DNA from: Lentisphaeraceae bacterium
GTDB taxonomy: Bacteria > Verrucomicrobiota > Lentisphaeria > Lentisphaerales > Lentisphaeraceae
DNA length: 34,402 nucleotides
NCBI GenBank assembly: GCA_021232515.1
Contig: JAJPOQ010000102.1
Coordinates: forward strand, 1 to 34,402
Direction of reading: 5' to 3'
Shown: positions 1 through 7,516 of the stretch, piece by piece
How the letters are laid out: each line of letters begins with the position of its first letter
Position numbering within the stretch: the first letter of the stretch is position 1
Notes under the pieces: model-generated
Database searches by the model: none
Told to the model about the DNA's origin: nothing
Seen by the model: the letters and a program-made list of their open reading frames with translations, nothing else
Translations under genes and position numbers: made by a program

Positions 1-39
1 GTTACCGTTACCGTTACCGTTACCGTTACCGTTACCGTT
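1..39 (-). repeat. Hexanucleotide tandem array GTTACC, at least 6 copies, continuing off the left edge
   Basis: Six perfect copies of GTTACC plus a final GTT are visible, and the array is open at base 1. The coding strand reads GGTAAC, again Gly-Asn but with different codons from the array at 220-303. That points to an independent expansion rather than a copy of the other array. Confidence 0.9.
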
Positions 40-981
40 AGACTCTTCTTCGTTATTATTTGATTCATTAGAAGATTCGTTAGATGTTTGATTAGAAGAT
101 GAGTTTCCATTCCCGTTGCCATTTTCATCGTCGACATTTGGATCAGAGTCTTCGCCTTGGTGTGAATTACCAGGGTTTGATGAGTCTACACCGTCTTCAT
201 TATTACCATGTCCGTTGTTTCCATTTCCATTTCCATTTCCATTTCCATTTCCATTTCCATTTCCATTTCCATTTCCATTTCCATTTCCATTTCCATTTCC
301 ATTGTCTGCATCATCAGCGACATCTACTTCGTCAGCGACATTAACCGCTTCGTCATTATTATTGGCATCATCAATTATATTTTCAGGAAGTAGGACATTA
401 TCTGCACCATCAAAATCTAAGAGGTTATTTTCAGTTGGAGGGACAAAGCTGAAAACGCCAATTTCAGCATCATTGTCATCATCTTTAAACATTGTTGCCA
501 TGTTTATTTTGCCATTGTGGTGAGCTGCTGATTTATCATAGATTGCAGCATCTTGTATTTGCGCAAGTAAATCTGCTTGGTCAGAAGTTATACCGTTTGC
601 GACTCCATCATCTATATTTTTCATCATTTGTTTAGCATCTGGTACATAATAGTAACTAGTGCCGCCAAGTAATTGAGAATAGCTAGTAAGAGTTTCGTCT
701 TCAGACCCTGGGCAGGTAAATATTCCTAAAGACTTTTCTCCATTTAAGTAGAACTCAGCAAAAGAGAAGTCAACCATCCAGTCTTCAGAGTAGGGGAGCT
801 TTCGAAAGTCTTTTCTGTGTAATTCGGCTAAATTTTTAATTTGTGATAAATTACTCATGCAAGTAACTTGAAGTGCAACATCTTTACTTGTTTTGATTGA
901 TGTTACTAGCATTGATCCTAGGGTGGCAGTTACTGCGGTAACAGCTAAAACTTCTAACATAGAGAATCTTTTCTTTTTCAT
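1..981 (-). CDS. Prepilin-like protein with N-terminal methylation motif and Gly-Asn repeat tail (3' end outside window)
   Basis: Reading the minus strand from the ATG at 981-979 gives 327 codons with no stop down to base 1, so the gene is cut by the window edge. The start has a good RBS (AAAGGA about 8 nt upstream). The N-terminus is MKKKRFSMLEVLAV followed by a hydrophobic helix of about 20 residues. This is a type IV pilin/pseudopilin signal with Glu at +5 after the Phe; the -1 residue is Arg instead of the classical Gly. A globular part to about residue 180 has two Cys (in CMSNL and CPGSED), as in the single-domain prepilin-like proteins abundant in Lentisphaerae and Planctomycetes. After that the sequence becomes Asp/Asn/Glu-rich and then long Gly-Asn dipeptide runs (bases 220-303 and 1-39) separated by Ser/Asn/Glu stretches. 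It is probably exported and cell-surface or pseudopilus-associated; its exact role is unknown. The plus-strand ORFs over this region are shadows of the repeats. Confidence 0.85.
   Translation of the reverse strand, partial: MKKKRFSMLEVLAVTAVTATLGSMLVTSIKTSKDVALQVTCMSNLSQIKNLAELHRKDFRKLPYSEDWMVDFSFAEFYLNGEKSLGIFTCPGSEDETLTSYSQLLGGTSYYYVPDAKQMMKNIDDGVANGITSDQADLLAQIQDAAIYDKSAAHHNGKINMATMFKDDDNDAEIGVFSFVPPTENNLLDFDGADNVLLPENIIDDANNNDEAVNVADEVDVADDADNGNGNGNGNGNGNGNGNGNGNGNGNGNGNNGHGNNEDGVDSSNPGNSHQGEDSDPNVDDENGNGNGNSSSNQTSNESSNESNNNEEESNGNGNGNGNGNGN
220..303 (-). repeat. Hexanucleotide tandem array, 14 copies of TCCATT (plus strand)
   Basis: Fourteen perfect copies of the 6-bp unit TCCATT run from 220 to 303. 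On the coding (minus) strand each unit is AATGGA, giving an Asn-Gly dipeptide inside the prepilin-like gene. Because the unit is 6 bp, gain or loss of copies keeps the reading frame and would only change tail length. Confidence 0.95.
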
Positions 982-1234
982 TCGCCTGTTCCTTTATTTA
1001 TATTGTTTTTAAAGCAATGATAGGGGGAGTTTTACTGTTTTTATTTATAAATAGTTGCATTGGAGTTCTTTAGGATTTTTTTTTTGTGCAGTGTGAGCTT
1101 GCTTATCTCTGTAGATGTCTTAAAAAAGTACATAATTGTACAAATGTGATAAATTTATAATAAGTTCGAATAAACTGTCAATTTTTCGAAGGTCGTTTAG
1201 GTTATTTTAACTAAGATTTAATGAAAGGATTCAG

Positions 1235-2215
1235 ATGGCCAAGGTTAAGGTTGGAGTGATAGGTGTGGGTGTTCTAGGGCGTCACCATGCGAGACTATAT
1301 AAAGAATGTGAGAATGCTCAGCTAATCGGTGTTTATGATGTGAGCTCTGAGCAAGGGAATAAGATTGCCGAAGAGTTTTCGACTAAATACTTTGCAGATA
1401 TAAATGAACTCGCAGATCAAGTAGATGCGCTTTCAGTTGCAACTCCAACAGATTTACACTTTGAAGTAGTTAAAGGTCTTCTTGAGAAGAAAAAGCATAT
1501 CCTTGTAGAGAAGCCAATTACGACGACGGTTGAAGAAGCGAATGAACTGGTTGCTTTAGCCAAGGCAAATAGCTGTGCTCTTATGGTTGGGCATGTTGAA
1601 AGGTTTAATCCTGTTATGGATTATCTCGAAGGAAAGCTGGATGACCCTATGTTTATCGAAGCTCACCGCTTAGCACCATATCCTCCACTCCGTCCAGGTC
1701 TAAGACCTCGTGGTACAGAGGTTGGTGTAACTTTAGACCTTATGATTCACGATATAGATGTTATCCTTCACTTAGTTAACAGCGAAGTAGAATCCGTTGA
1801 TGCGGTTGGTATTCCGATCTTAAGTCCGACAGAAGATATAGCAAACGCTAGAATCAAATTCAAAAATGGTTGTGTTGCTAACATAACAGCAAGTCGAGTC
1901 AGTCCTGAAGTTATGCGTAAAGTTCGTGTTTTTCAAAATAACGCCTACCTATCTCTAGATTACCAAGAGAAGAAGGGTGAGGTTTATTCTTTAGAAGGCA
2001 TGGGCATTAATCGAGAAAACGTACCTATAGATGATCACAATGCTCTGTTAAAAGAACTAGAAGACTTTGTTTCTACAGTGAGTCACTTCATTGATACAGA
2101 TGAGCTGAGAGCTCCAAGAGTTTCTGGAGAGTGTGGCGCCAAAGCTTTGGAGATAGCTGTCGAAATAACGAGACAAATAGTTGAGCTCCAGGCTAAGAAA
2201 AAAGCAGGGAAGTAG
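1235..2215 (+). CDS. Gfo/Idh/MocA family NAD(P)-dependent oxidoreductase
   Basis: A 326-aa cytosolic enzyme. The N-terminal Rossmann fold starts with GVIGVGVLGRHHARLY (dinucleotide-binding glycines, about residues 8-23). The family's EKP signature is in LVEKPITTT (about residue 91), and the substrate-side helix motif HDIDVILHLV is near residue 172. Length and domain order are normal for sugar dehydrogenases of this family. The ATG at 1235 follows an AAAGGA RBS at 1224-1229; an ATG at 1221 is out of frame. The gene stands alone and ends at a strong hairpin terminator. The substrate is not defined by sequence. Relatives include UDP-GlcNAc 3-dehydrogenases of the GnnA type used in lipid A diversification, but no gnnB or lpx gene is in the window, so a general oxidoreductase call is safer. 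Confidence 0.85.
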   Translation: MAKVKVGVIGVGVLGRHHARLYKECENAQLIGVYDVSSEQGNKIAEEFSTKYFADINELADQVDALSVATPTDLHFEVVKGLLEKKKHILVEKPITTTVEEANELVALAKANSCALMVGHVERFNPVMDYLEGKLDDPMFIEAHRLAPYPPLRPGLRPRGTEVGVTLDLMIHDIDVILHLVNSEVESVDAVGIPILSPTEDIANARIKFKNGCVANITASRVSPEVMRKVRVFQNNAYLSLDYQEKKGEVYSLEGMGINRENVPIDDHNALLKELEDFVSTVSHFIDTDELRAPRVSGECGAKALEIAVEITRQIVELQAKKKAGK

Positions 2216-2231
2216 ACAGATAGATTTTAAG

Positions 2232-2262
2232 AAAAAGGACTGCAGAGATGCAGTCCTTTTTT
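2232..2262. terminator. Bidirectional intrinsic terminator
   Basis: A perfect 13-bp inverted repeat (arms 2232-2244 and 2249-2261, loop GAGA) has an A-run on the left side and a T-run on the right. It lies between the convergent oxidoreductase and sulfatase genes and can work as a Rho-independent terminator in both directions. Confidence 0.9.
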
Positions 2263-2275
2263 ATTGTACCAAAAA

Positions 2276-3724
2276 CTATTGTTCGAGATAGTCCATTTCC
2301 GGTAGTAGTTTCCAACGGAATTGATCACTTGGATTGACGCTGTAAGCCCAGTCTGAAATAAGTGAGTTCTCTTGTTTTTTAAGAGCCATCTTTTTCTTGA
2401 TGTATTCTGGGTCCCAGTCTTTTAGGAGTTTGGCGAGAAGTATTTGTTTTATCTCTTGGTAGTCAGCTACAGAAGCCAAGTCGTTTTGCTCCATAGGGTC
2501 TTCGTCCAGATTGAAGAGTTGACAAGGCCAACCGTGATAGTAGTTAAGCTTCCAATTGTCTTCTTTGATCATCCTCATGATGTAACCATCGTCAGTGCAG
2601 TACTCAGAGAACTTGGTGTTTTCCCATGATTGCTTATTTATAATTGGCATGACACTACGGCCGTCGCTATCTGGTAGTTTTGGGCAGCCAAGTATGTCGA
2701 GCATAGAAGCGTTTATATCCAGAGAACTAACATTTTCGGTGTATGTCTTACCTTCTGGTAGCACTCCAGGTAAAGACATGATGAAAGGGACTTTAACTGC
2801 GTATTCATAGAAAGTCTGTTTCCACCACAAGCTATGTTCGCCGATTTGCTCGCCGTGGTCCGATGAATAGACAATGAGTGTATTTTCGAGTAAACCGTTT
2901 TGTTCAAGTTTGTCTAATAGTTCACCGATCATGCGGTCCATCGCTGTAACTAACCCATAGTAAGCTGTTTTTGAGCGGAGTATCTCATCTTTTGGAACTT
3001 CTTTGATACCTGTTTTGGCACGCCATTCTTTAAAGTAAGGATGTAGAGAGTCGTCGTATTTATCTTCAACACTAGGCATGGGAATCCTGCCTTCGTAGAG
3101 CTCATAGTCTTCTTTACGTGCTACGTAAGGTTGGTGTGGCAGCATCAAACCAACAGAAAGGTTGAATGGACCCTCAGTCTTATCTATCTTATCGACATAG
3201 TCAAGAAGTTCATCAAAGACATCTTCATCATGTACTTGGTAGGCGTTCTGACCTTTACCCGATTTTTGAAGGCTGATTCTATTTGGTCCAGTTGTTCCAG
3301 TGAGTTCGCCATGGTCAACATCGCTACTTTCTGTAAAGTTAGAGCAGTGGTCGCCAACGTACCTTTCAGTGTAGCCTCGAAGTTGATCCGGACCGATGGA
3401 GTGCATGCGTCCAAAAAGAACTGGGTTGTAGCCGGCGGCACCCATAGAGTGAGCCAGAGTTGGTGCTCCAGAGTCTAAGACATGGTAGTTGTTCCAGCAT
3501 TCGTTGCGATAGGGGTGTTTACCAGAGAGAATGGACATTCTAGAAGGAGTACAGATAGGAGATGGACAATAGGTATTTTCAAATAATACGCCTTGTTTGG
3601 CAATCTTATCTAGGTTGGGAGTCTGAACTATCTTATCGCCTGAGCATCCCATAACATAAGGAGTGTGCTGGTCTGAGTGAATATATAGAAGGTTATATTT
3701 ATTTTTTCTGCATGGGGCAGTCAT
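2276..3724 (-). CDS. Type I sulfatase (formylglycine-dependent), no signal peptide
   Basis: A 482-aa sulfatase that hydrolyses sulfate esters. The active-site signature is CTPSR with Cys58, the residue converted to formylglycine, and Arg62. Other expected parts are the N-terminal metal site HSDQH (Asp18), His197 in HQPY, the second metal motif SSDHGEQIGEH (Asp289, His290) and Lys302. The C-terminal part carries the usual NYYHGWPCQLFNLDEDP-type subdomain. The N-terminus is polar with no signal peptide or lipobox, so a cytoplasmic location is likely, unlike many polysaccharide sulfatases. A good RBS (AGAGGAA) precedes the ATG. It is divergent from an AraC-type regulator across 259 bp, a classic arrangement for a substrate-induced catabolic gene. 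No sulfatase-maturating enzyme is in the window. The substrate is unknown (sulfated sugar, choline sulfate or similar). Confidence 0.93.
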   Translation of the reverse strand: MTAPCRKNKYNLLYIHSDQHTPYVMGCSGDKIVQTPNLDKIAKQGVLFENTYCPSPICTPSRMSILSGKHPYRNECWNNYHVLDSGAPTLAHSMGAAGYNPVLFGRMHSIGPDQLRGYTERYVGDHCSNFTESSDVDHGELTGTTGPNRISLQKSGKGQNAYQVHDEDVFDELLDYVDKIDKTEGPFNLSVGLMLPHQPYVARKEDYELYEGRIPMPSVEDKYDDSLHPYFKEWRAKTGIKEVPKDEILRSKTAYYGLVTAMDRMIGELLDKLEQNGLLENTLIVYSSDHGEQIGEHSLWWKQTFYEYAVKVPFIMSLPGVLPEGKTYTENVSSLDINASMLDILGCPKLPDSDGRSVMPIINKQSWENTKFSEYCTDDGYIMRMIKEDNWKLNYYHGWPCQLFNLDEDPMEQNDLASVADYQEIKQILLAKLLKDWDPEYIKKKMALKKQENSLISDWAYSVNPSDQFRWKLLPEMDYLEQ

Positions 3725-3983
3725 GTTTATTCCTCTTTACTGATCGATATTTTATTTCTGGTGCCAGGGCCATTTTGTCATTCTGTAAACATGTTTGCCT
3801 TCATAGAGGCTGTTACTTTACTCGCGATGATGTTTCGTGATGTCAAAAACGACTTTGATCTGTTTTTCCTGAAATATTATTAAATTGCTTGAAATTATAT
3901 ATAAATGTGGTGCAATGTTAAGGCGTAAGCAATAGAGTAGTCTAGTATATTTTTGTTAAAAACGATTAATAGGTTTGTGTGGT

Positions 3984-4724
3984 ATGGATTTTTTCTACTT
4001 AAGAAGTCAGGATAATAAGTCAAAGAAAGGCTTTTCTTCGCCAGCTTACATAGTGCCCACTCATAGAGTTATTCGAGTTGTAAGCGGAGAGGGCGTCTAC
4101 AGTTTTCCTGATTGTGACATTGAGGTTTCTACGGGTTCAATATTTTTGACTGCTCCTGGAGAACGTCAAATCCAATTTGGATTATCAGAGGATGTTCAAC
4201 TACAAGTGATTAACTTTTCGGCACCAGACTATTGGATGGATAAGTCGCATATTGTCTACAGTGAAGATGGCAGGTCTAGACGTTTTATGAATGAACTGAT
4301 AGAAGACCTTATCTATGGTGCAGAAAAAAGGAAAAATACCTTATTGTCAGTAGTTATCGATTTATTTGCTGAAAGTGGGAAAATTGATGATGGTGGAAAC
4401 AAAGTAGTTAAAGATGTAGCGCAGTCTATAAAAGAGAATCCTCATTTAAACTATGTAGTGGCAGATGTAGCAAAAAAGTGTGGATGTTCAGAGTCGCACT
4501 TTAGAGCGATATTTAGAAAAGAAATGAAGATGTCACCAAAGGCGTACATTAAGAAAGTTAAAATGGAGTATGCCATTCACCTCATGCGCGATGAGAATAT
4601 GATGGTGAAGCAGGTTGCCGATATATTGGGTTATAACGACATTTATGAATTTTCGAAACAGTTTAAAACTGTTTATGGAAAGCCGCCGACAAAGCTAATT
4701 AAGCGCAAGCCGGCTACTAACTAA
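3984..4724 (+). CDS. AraC family transcriptional regulator
   Basis: About 246 aa. The N-terminal half (about residues 20-85) looks like a cupin-type effector domain (VVSGEGVYSFPD, then TGSIFLTAPGERQ). The C-terminal 100 residues are a standard AraC double helix-turn-helix: the first around VADVAKKCGCSESHFRAIFR, and the second ending in the family signature with GYNDIYEFSKQFK and YGKPP. I prefer the ATG at 3984, with AGG at 3971-3973 about 10 nt upstream. A TTG at 3975 would add three residues but has no RBS room. It faces away from the sulfatase gene, and the shared 259-bp gap probably holds both promoters and the operator, so the sulfatase is its most likely target (inference). Its stop overlaps the stop of the convergent Imm10-like gene by 4 bp. 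Confidence 0.9.
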   Translation: MDFFYLRSQDNKSKKGFSSPAYIVPTHRVIRVVSGEGVYSFPDCDIEVSTGSIFLTAPGERQIQFGLSEDVQLQVINFSAPDYWMDKSHIVYSEDGRSRRFMNELIEDLIYGAEKRKNTLLSVVIDLFAESGKIDDGGNKVVKDVAQSIKENPHLNYVVADVAKKCGCSESHFRAIFRKEMKMSPKAYIKKVKMEYAIHLMRDENMMVKQVADILGYNDIYEFSKQFKTVYGKPPTKLIKRKPATN

Positions 4725-5101
4725 AGGTGACTTTCGAAAGAGTCGCTATTTTCAAAAACGACTTCAGCTAAGGCACAGCTCAGTTCTTCGATTTCGTCGC
4801 TCTCTAAAGAAAGTTTAATCGAGAGCTGAGCGGGAAAATCTTCGAGATCTAGCTCGAGTGCCGCGGCTTCATTTAGATCAAATGTGACTTTGTCTTTATG
4901 GAGGTCGCACTTGAGTATTCCACCATAGACCGAGCTCGATTGGTCGTTGACTTCTAGGTAGAGTTCATTGCTGTTGGTTAAGTCTGCTTGGAGCATGACA
5001 TACTCAGAGAGTTCGTCAGCTTCCATTTTGCCAAAACAAACGGCAAATGAGTCTTCCATACCGGTAATAGATAAGGAGTTACAATCCATTAGAAAATTCA
5101 T
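4721..5101 (-). CDS. Imm10-like (immunity protein 10 family) protein
   Basis: About 126 aa, acidic, with no signal peptide. The central pattern (YVMLQADL, then YLEVNDQSSSVYGGI, then a Leu/Asp-rich strand region) resembles the Imm10 family of polymorphic-toxin immunity proteins, whose members share a Leu-Gln element followed by a D-Q...YGGI element. I recognise this by eye only. The ATG at 5101 is preferred: it starts one base after the TetR stop (TAA T ATG), giving a translationally coupled pair. The TTG at 5119 would overlap TetR and has no RBS. No toxin gene lies next to it; the partner in the operon is a TetR regulator. It could be an orphan immunity gene or a domesticated relative with another role. 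Confidence 0.55.
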   Translation of the reverse strand: MNFLMDCNSLSITGMEDSFAVCFGKMEADELSEYVMLQADLTNSNELYLEVNDQSSSVYGGILKCDLHKDKVTFDLNEAAALELDLEDFPAQLSIKLSLESDEIEELSCALAEVVFENSDSFESHL

Positions 5102-5102
5102 A

Positions 5103-5693
5103 TTATCGGTGTAGCTCAATTAGTTTTTTTGCTAAATTTATAGCGTGAGTCAAAGGCTCAGGGAAATCTTCAATCTGAGTCGATACAGTAGCACCATTGA
5201 AAAGGTTTAGAAGCGCATAAGAAAGTTCGCGAGCGTCTTTGAGACCTGAATTGTAGGCCCAGCTTTCAAAACATCCGCGTAGGTTATCTTGATAATTCAG
5301 GATAACTCCATGAGCAGGGTTTCTTCCGTCTGAAAGTTCAGTTGCGGCATTTATGAAACCGTTACCTCTATAAGCAGTGCTATTATTGAAGTTCTCTTTA
5401 AGGTATATGAAGGTATTTACGATTCGCTCTTCATCGGATTTACTGACTTGATTCAAGTGAGTATGGAAGTTTTCCAGCCATGCGTCAGCAGATTTCTCAA
5501 GGTACTCCATTACAAGGTCGTCTTTGGATGCAAAGTAGCTGTAAAGAGTCATTTTAGCTATACGAGCTTCGGCAACTATCTTATCAACTCCGACTGCTTG
5601 TATACCATTTTCAAAAAATAGACGTGTCGCAGTTTCGACTATGCGCTCGCGAATGGGAGTGTTTCTGGTGTTTATCTTTTTTTTCTTGCTCAT
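5103..5693 (-). CDS. TetR/AcrR family transcriptional regulator
   Basis: A 196-aa repressor-type protein. The N-terminal helix-turn-helix (about residues 14-60) is textbook TetR: RERIVETATRLFFENG, then VGVDKIVAEARIAKMTLYSYFASKDDLV. The rest is a helical ligand-binding domain with no recognisable specificity. The stop is one base from the ATG of the Imm10-like gene, so the two are likely co-transcribed. The upstream region has a sigma70-like promoter and a small palindrome that could be an autoregulatory operator. No transporter or enzyme is divergent from it, so the regulated target may simply be its own operon or lie elsewhere. Confidence 0.92.
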   Translation of the reverse strand: MSKKKKINTRNTPIRERIVETATRLFFENGIQAVGVDKIVAEARIAKMTLYSYFASKDDLVMEYLEKSADAWLENFHTHLNQVSKSDEERIVNTFIYLKENFNNSTAYRGNGFINAATELSDGRNPAHGVILNYQDNLRGCFESWAYNSGLKDARELSYALLNLFNGATVSTQIEDFPEPLTHAINLAKKLIELHR

Positions 5694-5727
5694 TGTGGGT
5701 CCAGTTAGTGTGGTGGTTTTGCTAAGA

Positions 5728-5755
5728 AAAATACTGACCTGTATAAAAAAATCAA
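5728..5755 (-). promoter_or_regulatory. Candidate sigma70-like promoter and operator for the TetR gene
   Basis: On the minus strand TTGATT (5755-5750) and TATTTT (5733-5728) are 16 bp apart, placing the start of transcription near 5721, about 28 nt before the TetR ATG. Within it, 5731-5744 is an ATAC-N6-GTAT palindrome overlapping the edge of the -10 region, a reasonable place for TetR autorepression. This is based on pattern only. Confidence 0.35.
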
Positions 5756-5766
5756 GAGCTGTCGAT

Positions 5767-6477
5767 TTAGTAACTTTGTAGTATTTTATCTATATCCCAT
5801 GAAAACTTCTCACAAATATTTACAAATGAAGGTGCAAGCGGTGCTTTAAATGTAACTTCTTGTTCAGGATATAATTCCAGTTGCAGTTGTGCGGCAAACA
5901 ACAATAGATTCTTCGAGTTAAGTTTTTCAGCGAAGTATGTGTTGTGATCTTTCTTGCCAAACTTGGTATCGCCGATTATAGGTCCAGTTAAGTGTTTAGC
6001 GTGTCTACGGATCTGGTGTTGACGGCCAGTTTTAGGTTGAAAGCGCACAAGTGAGTATCTAGTAGTTGGAAACTTATTTATTTGTACAGGTAGTTCTACT
6101 TGGTGAATAACTTGATAGTGACTTATCGCTTCTTGAACCACGTCTTTATCATTTTTTAAAGCTTTGTCGATAGTGCCAGAGTCCTCGGAAGGCCAACCAC
6201 GCAAAATAGCAAAGTATGTCTTTTGGACTTTGTGGCTCATGAAAAGTTCAGTCGCACTTTTAGTCGCTTCGGTATTTTTGGAAAGAAAAAGGACACCAGA
6301 AGTCGCTCTATCTATACGGTGAATAGGGTGAATGTAATCCAAGTCTAATTGTTCTTTAAGTATTTGAACGACGGAGATCTTGTCTCGAGAAATACTAGAC
6401 CTGTGAACGAGTAGTTCAGGAGGTTTATCAATTACTAGGTAATTCTCATCTTCAAAAAGTACTGGCAGTGGTCCCAT
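5767..6477 (-). CDS. truC: tRNA pseudouridine(65) synthase TruC (RluA family)
   Basis: A 236-aa RluA-family pseudouridine synthase. The catalytic motif is HRIDRATSGV with nucleophile Asp56. The block VELPVQINKFPTTRYSLV, followed by PKTGRQHQIRRHAKHL and PIIGDTKFG, closely follows TruC, which isomerises U65 in the T-arm of certain tRNAs. There is no S4 domain, as expected for TruC. It is 8 nt downstream of the Ser/Thr kinase gene and on the same strand, so the two probably form an operon. The family assignment is firm. TruC instead of RluA/RluC/RluD is supported by the PTTRY and GRQHQIRRH blocks but was judged from memory of the family. Confidence 0.85.
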   Translation of the reverse strand: MGPLPVLFEDENYLVIDKPPELLVHRSSISRDKISVVQILKEQLDLDYIHPIHRIDRATSGVLFLSKNTEATKSATELFMSHKVQKTYFAILRGWPSEDSGTIDKALKNDKDVVQEAISHYQVIHQVELPVQINKFPTTRYSLVRFQPKTGRQHQIRRHAKHLTGPIIGDTKFGKKDHNTYFAEKLNSKNLLLFAAQLQLELYPEQEVTFKAPLAPSFVNICEKFSWDIDKILQSY

Positions 6478-6485
6478 TTCATCTC

Positions 6486-7436
6486 TTAGTCAACTTTGCT
6501 GTGATACAGATCGGTAAATTCTTTGCGAAGATACTTTTCTAAAGTGACTATTGTAGGTCCATATCCATCTTTGTAAATGAAGTATTCTAGAGCAGTACAC
6601 ATTTCTTCTGTAGTTTGAAAGCGTTCATCAGGATCGACCTGTATGGCTTTGAAGAGTATGTCTAGCAATGTTTCTGGAAGTTCAGGTAGTACATCTGTGT
6701 CAACACAGCCTTGGCAAGCAAGTTCAAGAGTTTCACTTTCGGTACGGCCTTCACGACCTTTATGACCAGAAAGTAATTCAAACAGTACTATTCCTAAAGC
6801 GTAAATGTCGCCTCGATGGTCAGTACCTTTTTTAAGAGCTTGCTCAGGAGGCATGTACATCAGTTTTCCCATAAGACATTGATCATTTGCCGGCATGATG
6901 TTGTTTCGTGCCTTAGCTATACCAAAGTCTGTTAGTTTTGGGAGACCTTCAGTAGTTATTAAAATATTATTTGGGCATACATCTCTATGAACGATGTTGA
7001 GTGGAAAGCGAAACTTGTCAGTTCGAGAGTGTGCGTATGAAAGAGCTCGAGCAATGCGGCTTGTTATAAAGACTGCCAATTCAACAGGCATGAGCTTTTG
7101 CTTTTCATTTAGTTCATCGATCAAGTCGTGAAGTGGTATACCATTTACAAGCTCCATAACTATGTAGTAACCAAAGTCTGCTTTGCCCAGCTGGTATATT
7201 TGGACGATGTTTTCGTGAACTAAGTTGGCTACGAGTTTGGCTTCATCGATGAACATGTCAATAAAGCGTTCATCTTCATAAAGTTCATTTAAGAGAGTTT
7301 TTACAGCGACTCTTTTTTCAAAACCTTGGACGCCCATTTGGCTGGCTTCGTAAACAGTTCCCATGCCGCCTTCGGCTATTTCACGGACAATCTTATAATG
7401 ATTTATCCCTTTTATTTCCTTGAGCTTGTCGTTCAT
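6486..7436 (-). CDS. Cytosolic Ser/Thr protein kinase (Hanks type)
   Basis: A 316-aa protein consisting of essentially one kinase domain. Visible motifs are the glycine loop AEGGMGTVYEA (about residues 21-31), the VAVKTL lysine (Lys46), the helix-C Glu (about 65), the catalytic loop IVHRDVCPNNILI (His150-Arg151-Asp152, Asn157), the DFG at 170-172, and MPPEQ in place of APE in the activation segment. The HRDVCPNN variant resembles the HRDVSPQN type seen in myxobacterial and PVC kinases. There is no transmembrane helix or sensor domain, so it must be regulated through a partner or by other kinases. It is divergent from a CHASE2 adenylate cyclase over 80 bp and is followed by truC. All catalytic residues are present, so it should be active. 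Confidence 0.93.
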   Translation of the reverse strand: MNDKLKEIKGINHYKIVREIAEGGMGTVYEASQMGVQGFEKRVAVKTLLNELYEDERFIDMFIDEAKLVANLVHENIVQIYQLGKADFGYYIVMELVNGIPLHDLIDELNEKQKLMPVELAVFITSRIARALSYAHSRTDKFRFPLNIVHRDVCPNNILITTEGLPKLTDFGIAKARNNIMPANDQCLMGKLMYMPPEQALKKGTDHRGDIYALGIVLFELLSGHKGREGRTESETLELACQGCVDTDVLPELPETLLDILFKAIQVDPDERFQTTEEMCTALEYFIYKDGYGPTIVTLEKYLRKEFTDLYHSKVD

Positions 7437-7516
7437 GAAATCTACTAACCCCTTCCAATAGTCCTGCGAATTTTGTATAAAAAATATGGAAACTTCTTAA
7501 GAGAAACTATAAAAAT

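Noticed and set aside
99..523. Three overlapping plus-strand reading frames with His-Phe, Phe-Pro and Ser-Ile repeats
   Set aside because: They are shadows of the TCCATT array; the true gene is the minus-strand prepilin-like frame with RBS, signal and full-length openness.
1136..1161. TTGTAC and a perfect TATAAT upstream of the oxidoreductase gene
   Set aside because: The spacer is only 14 bp and no better -35 lies at 16-18 bp; too weak to call as a promoter.
3725..3983. Operator or promoter in the sulfatase/AraC gap
   Set aside because: The 259-bp gap surely holds control sites, but I found no convincing -35/-10 pair or repeat to place them.
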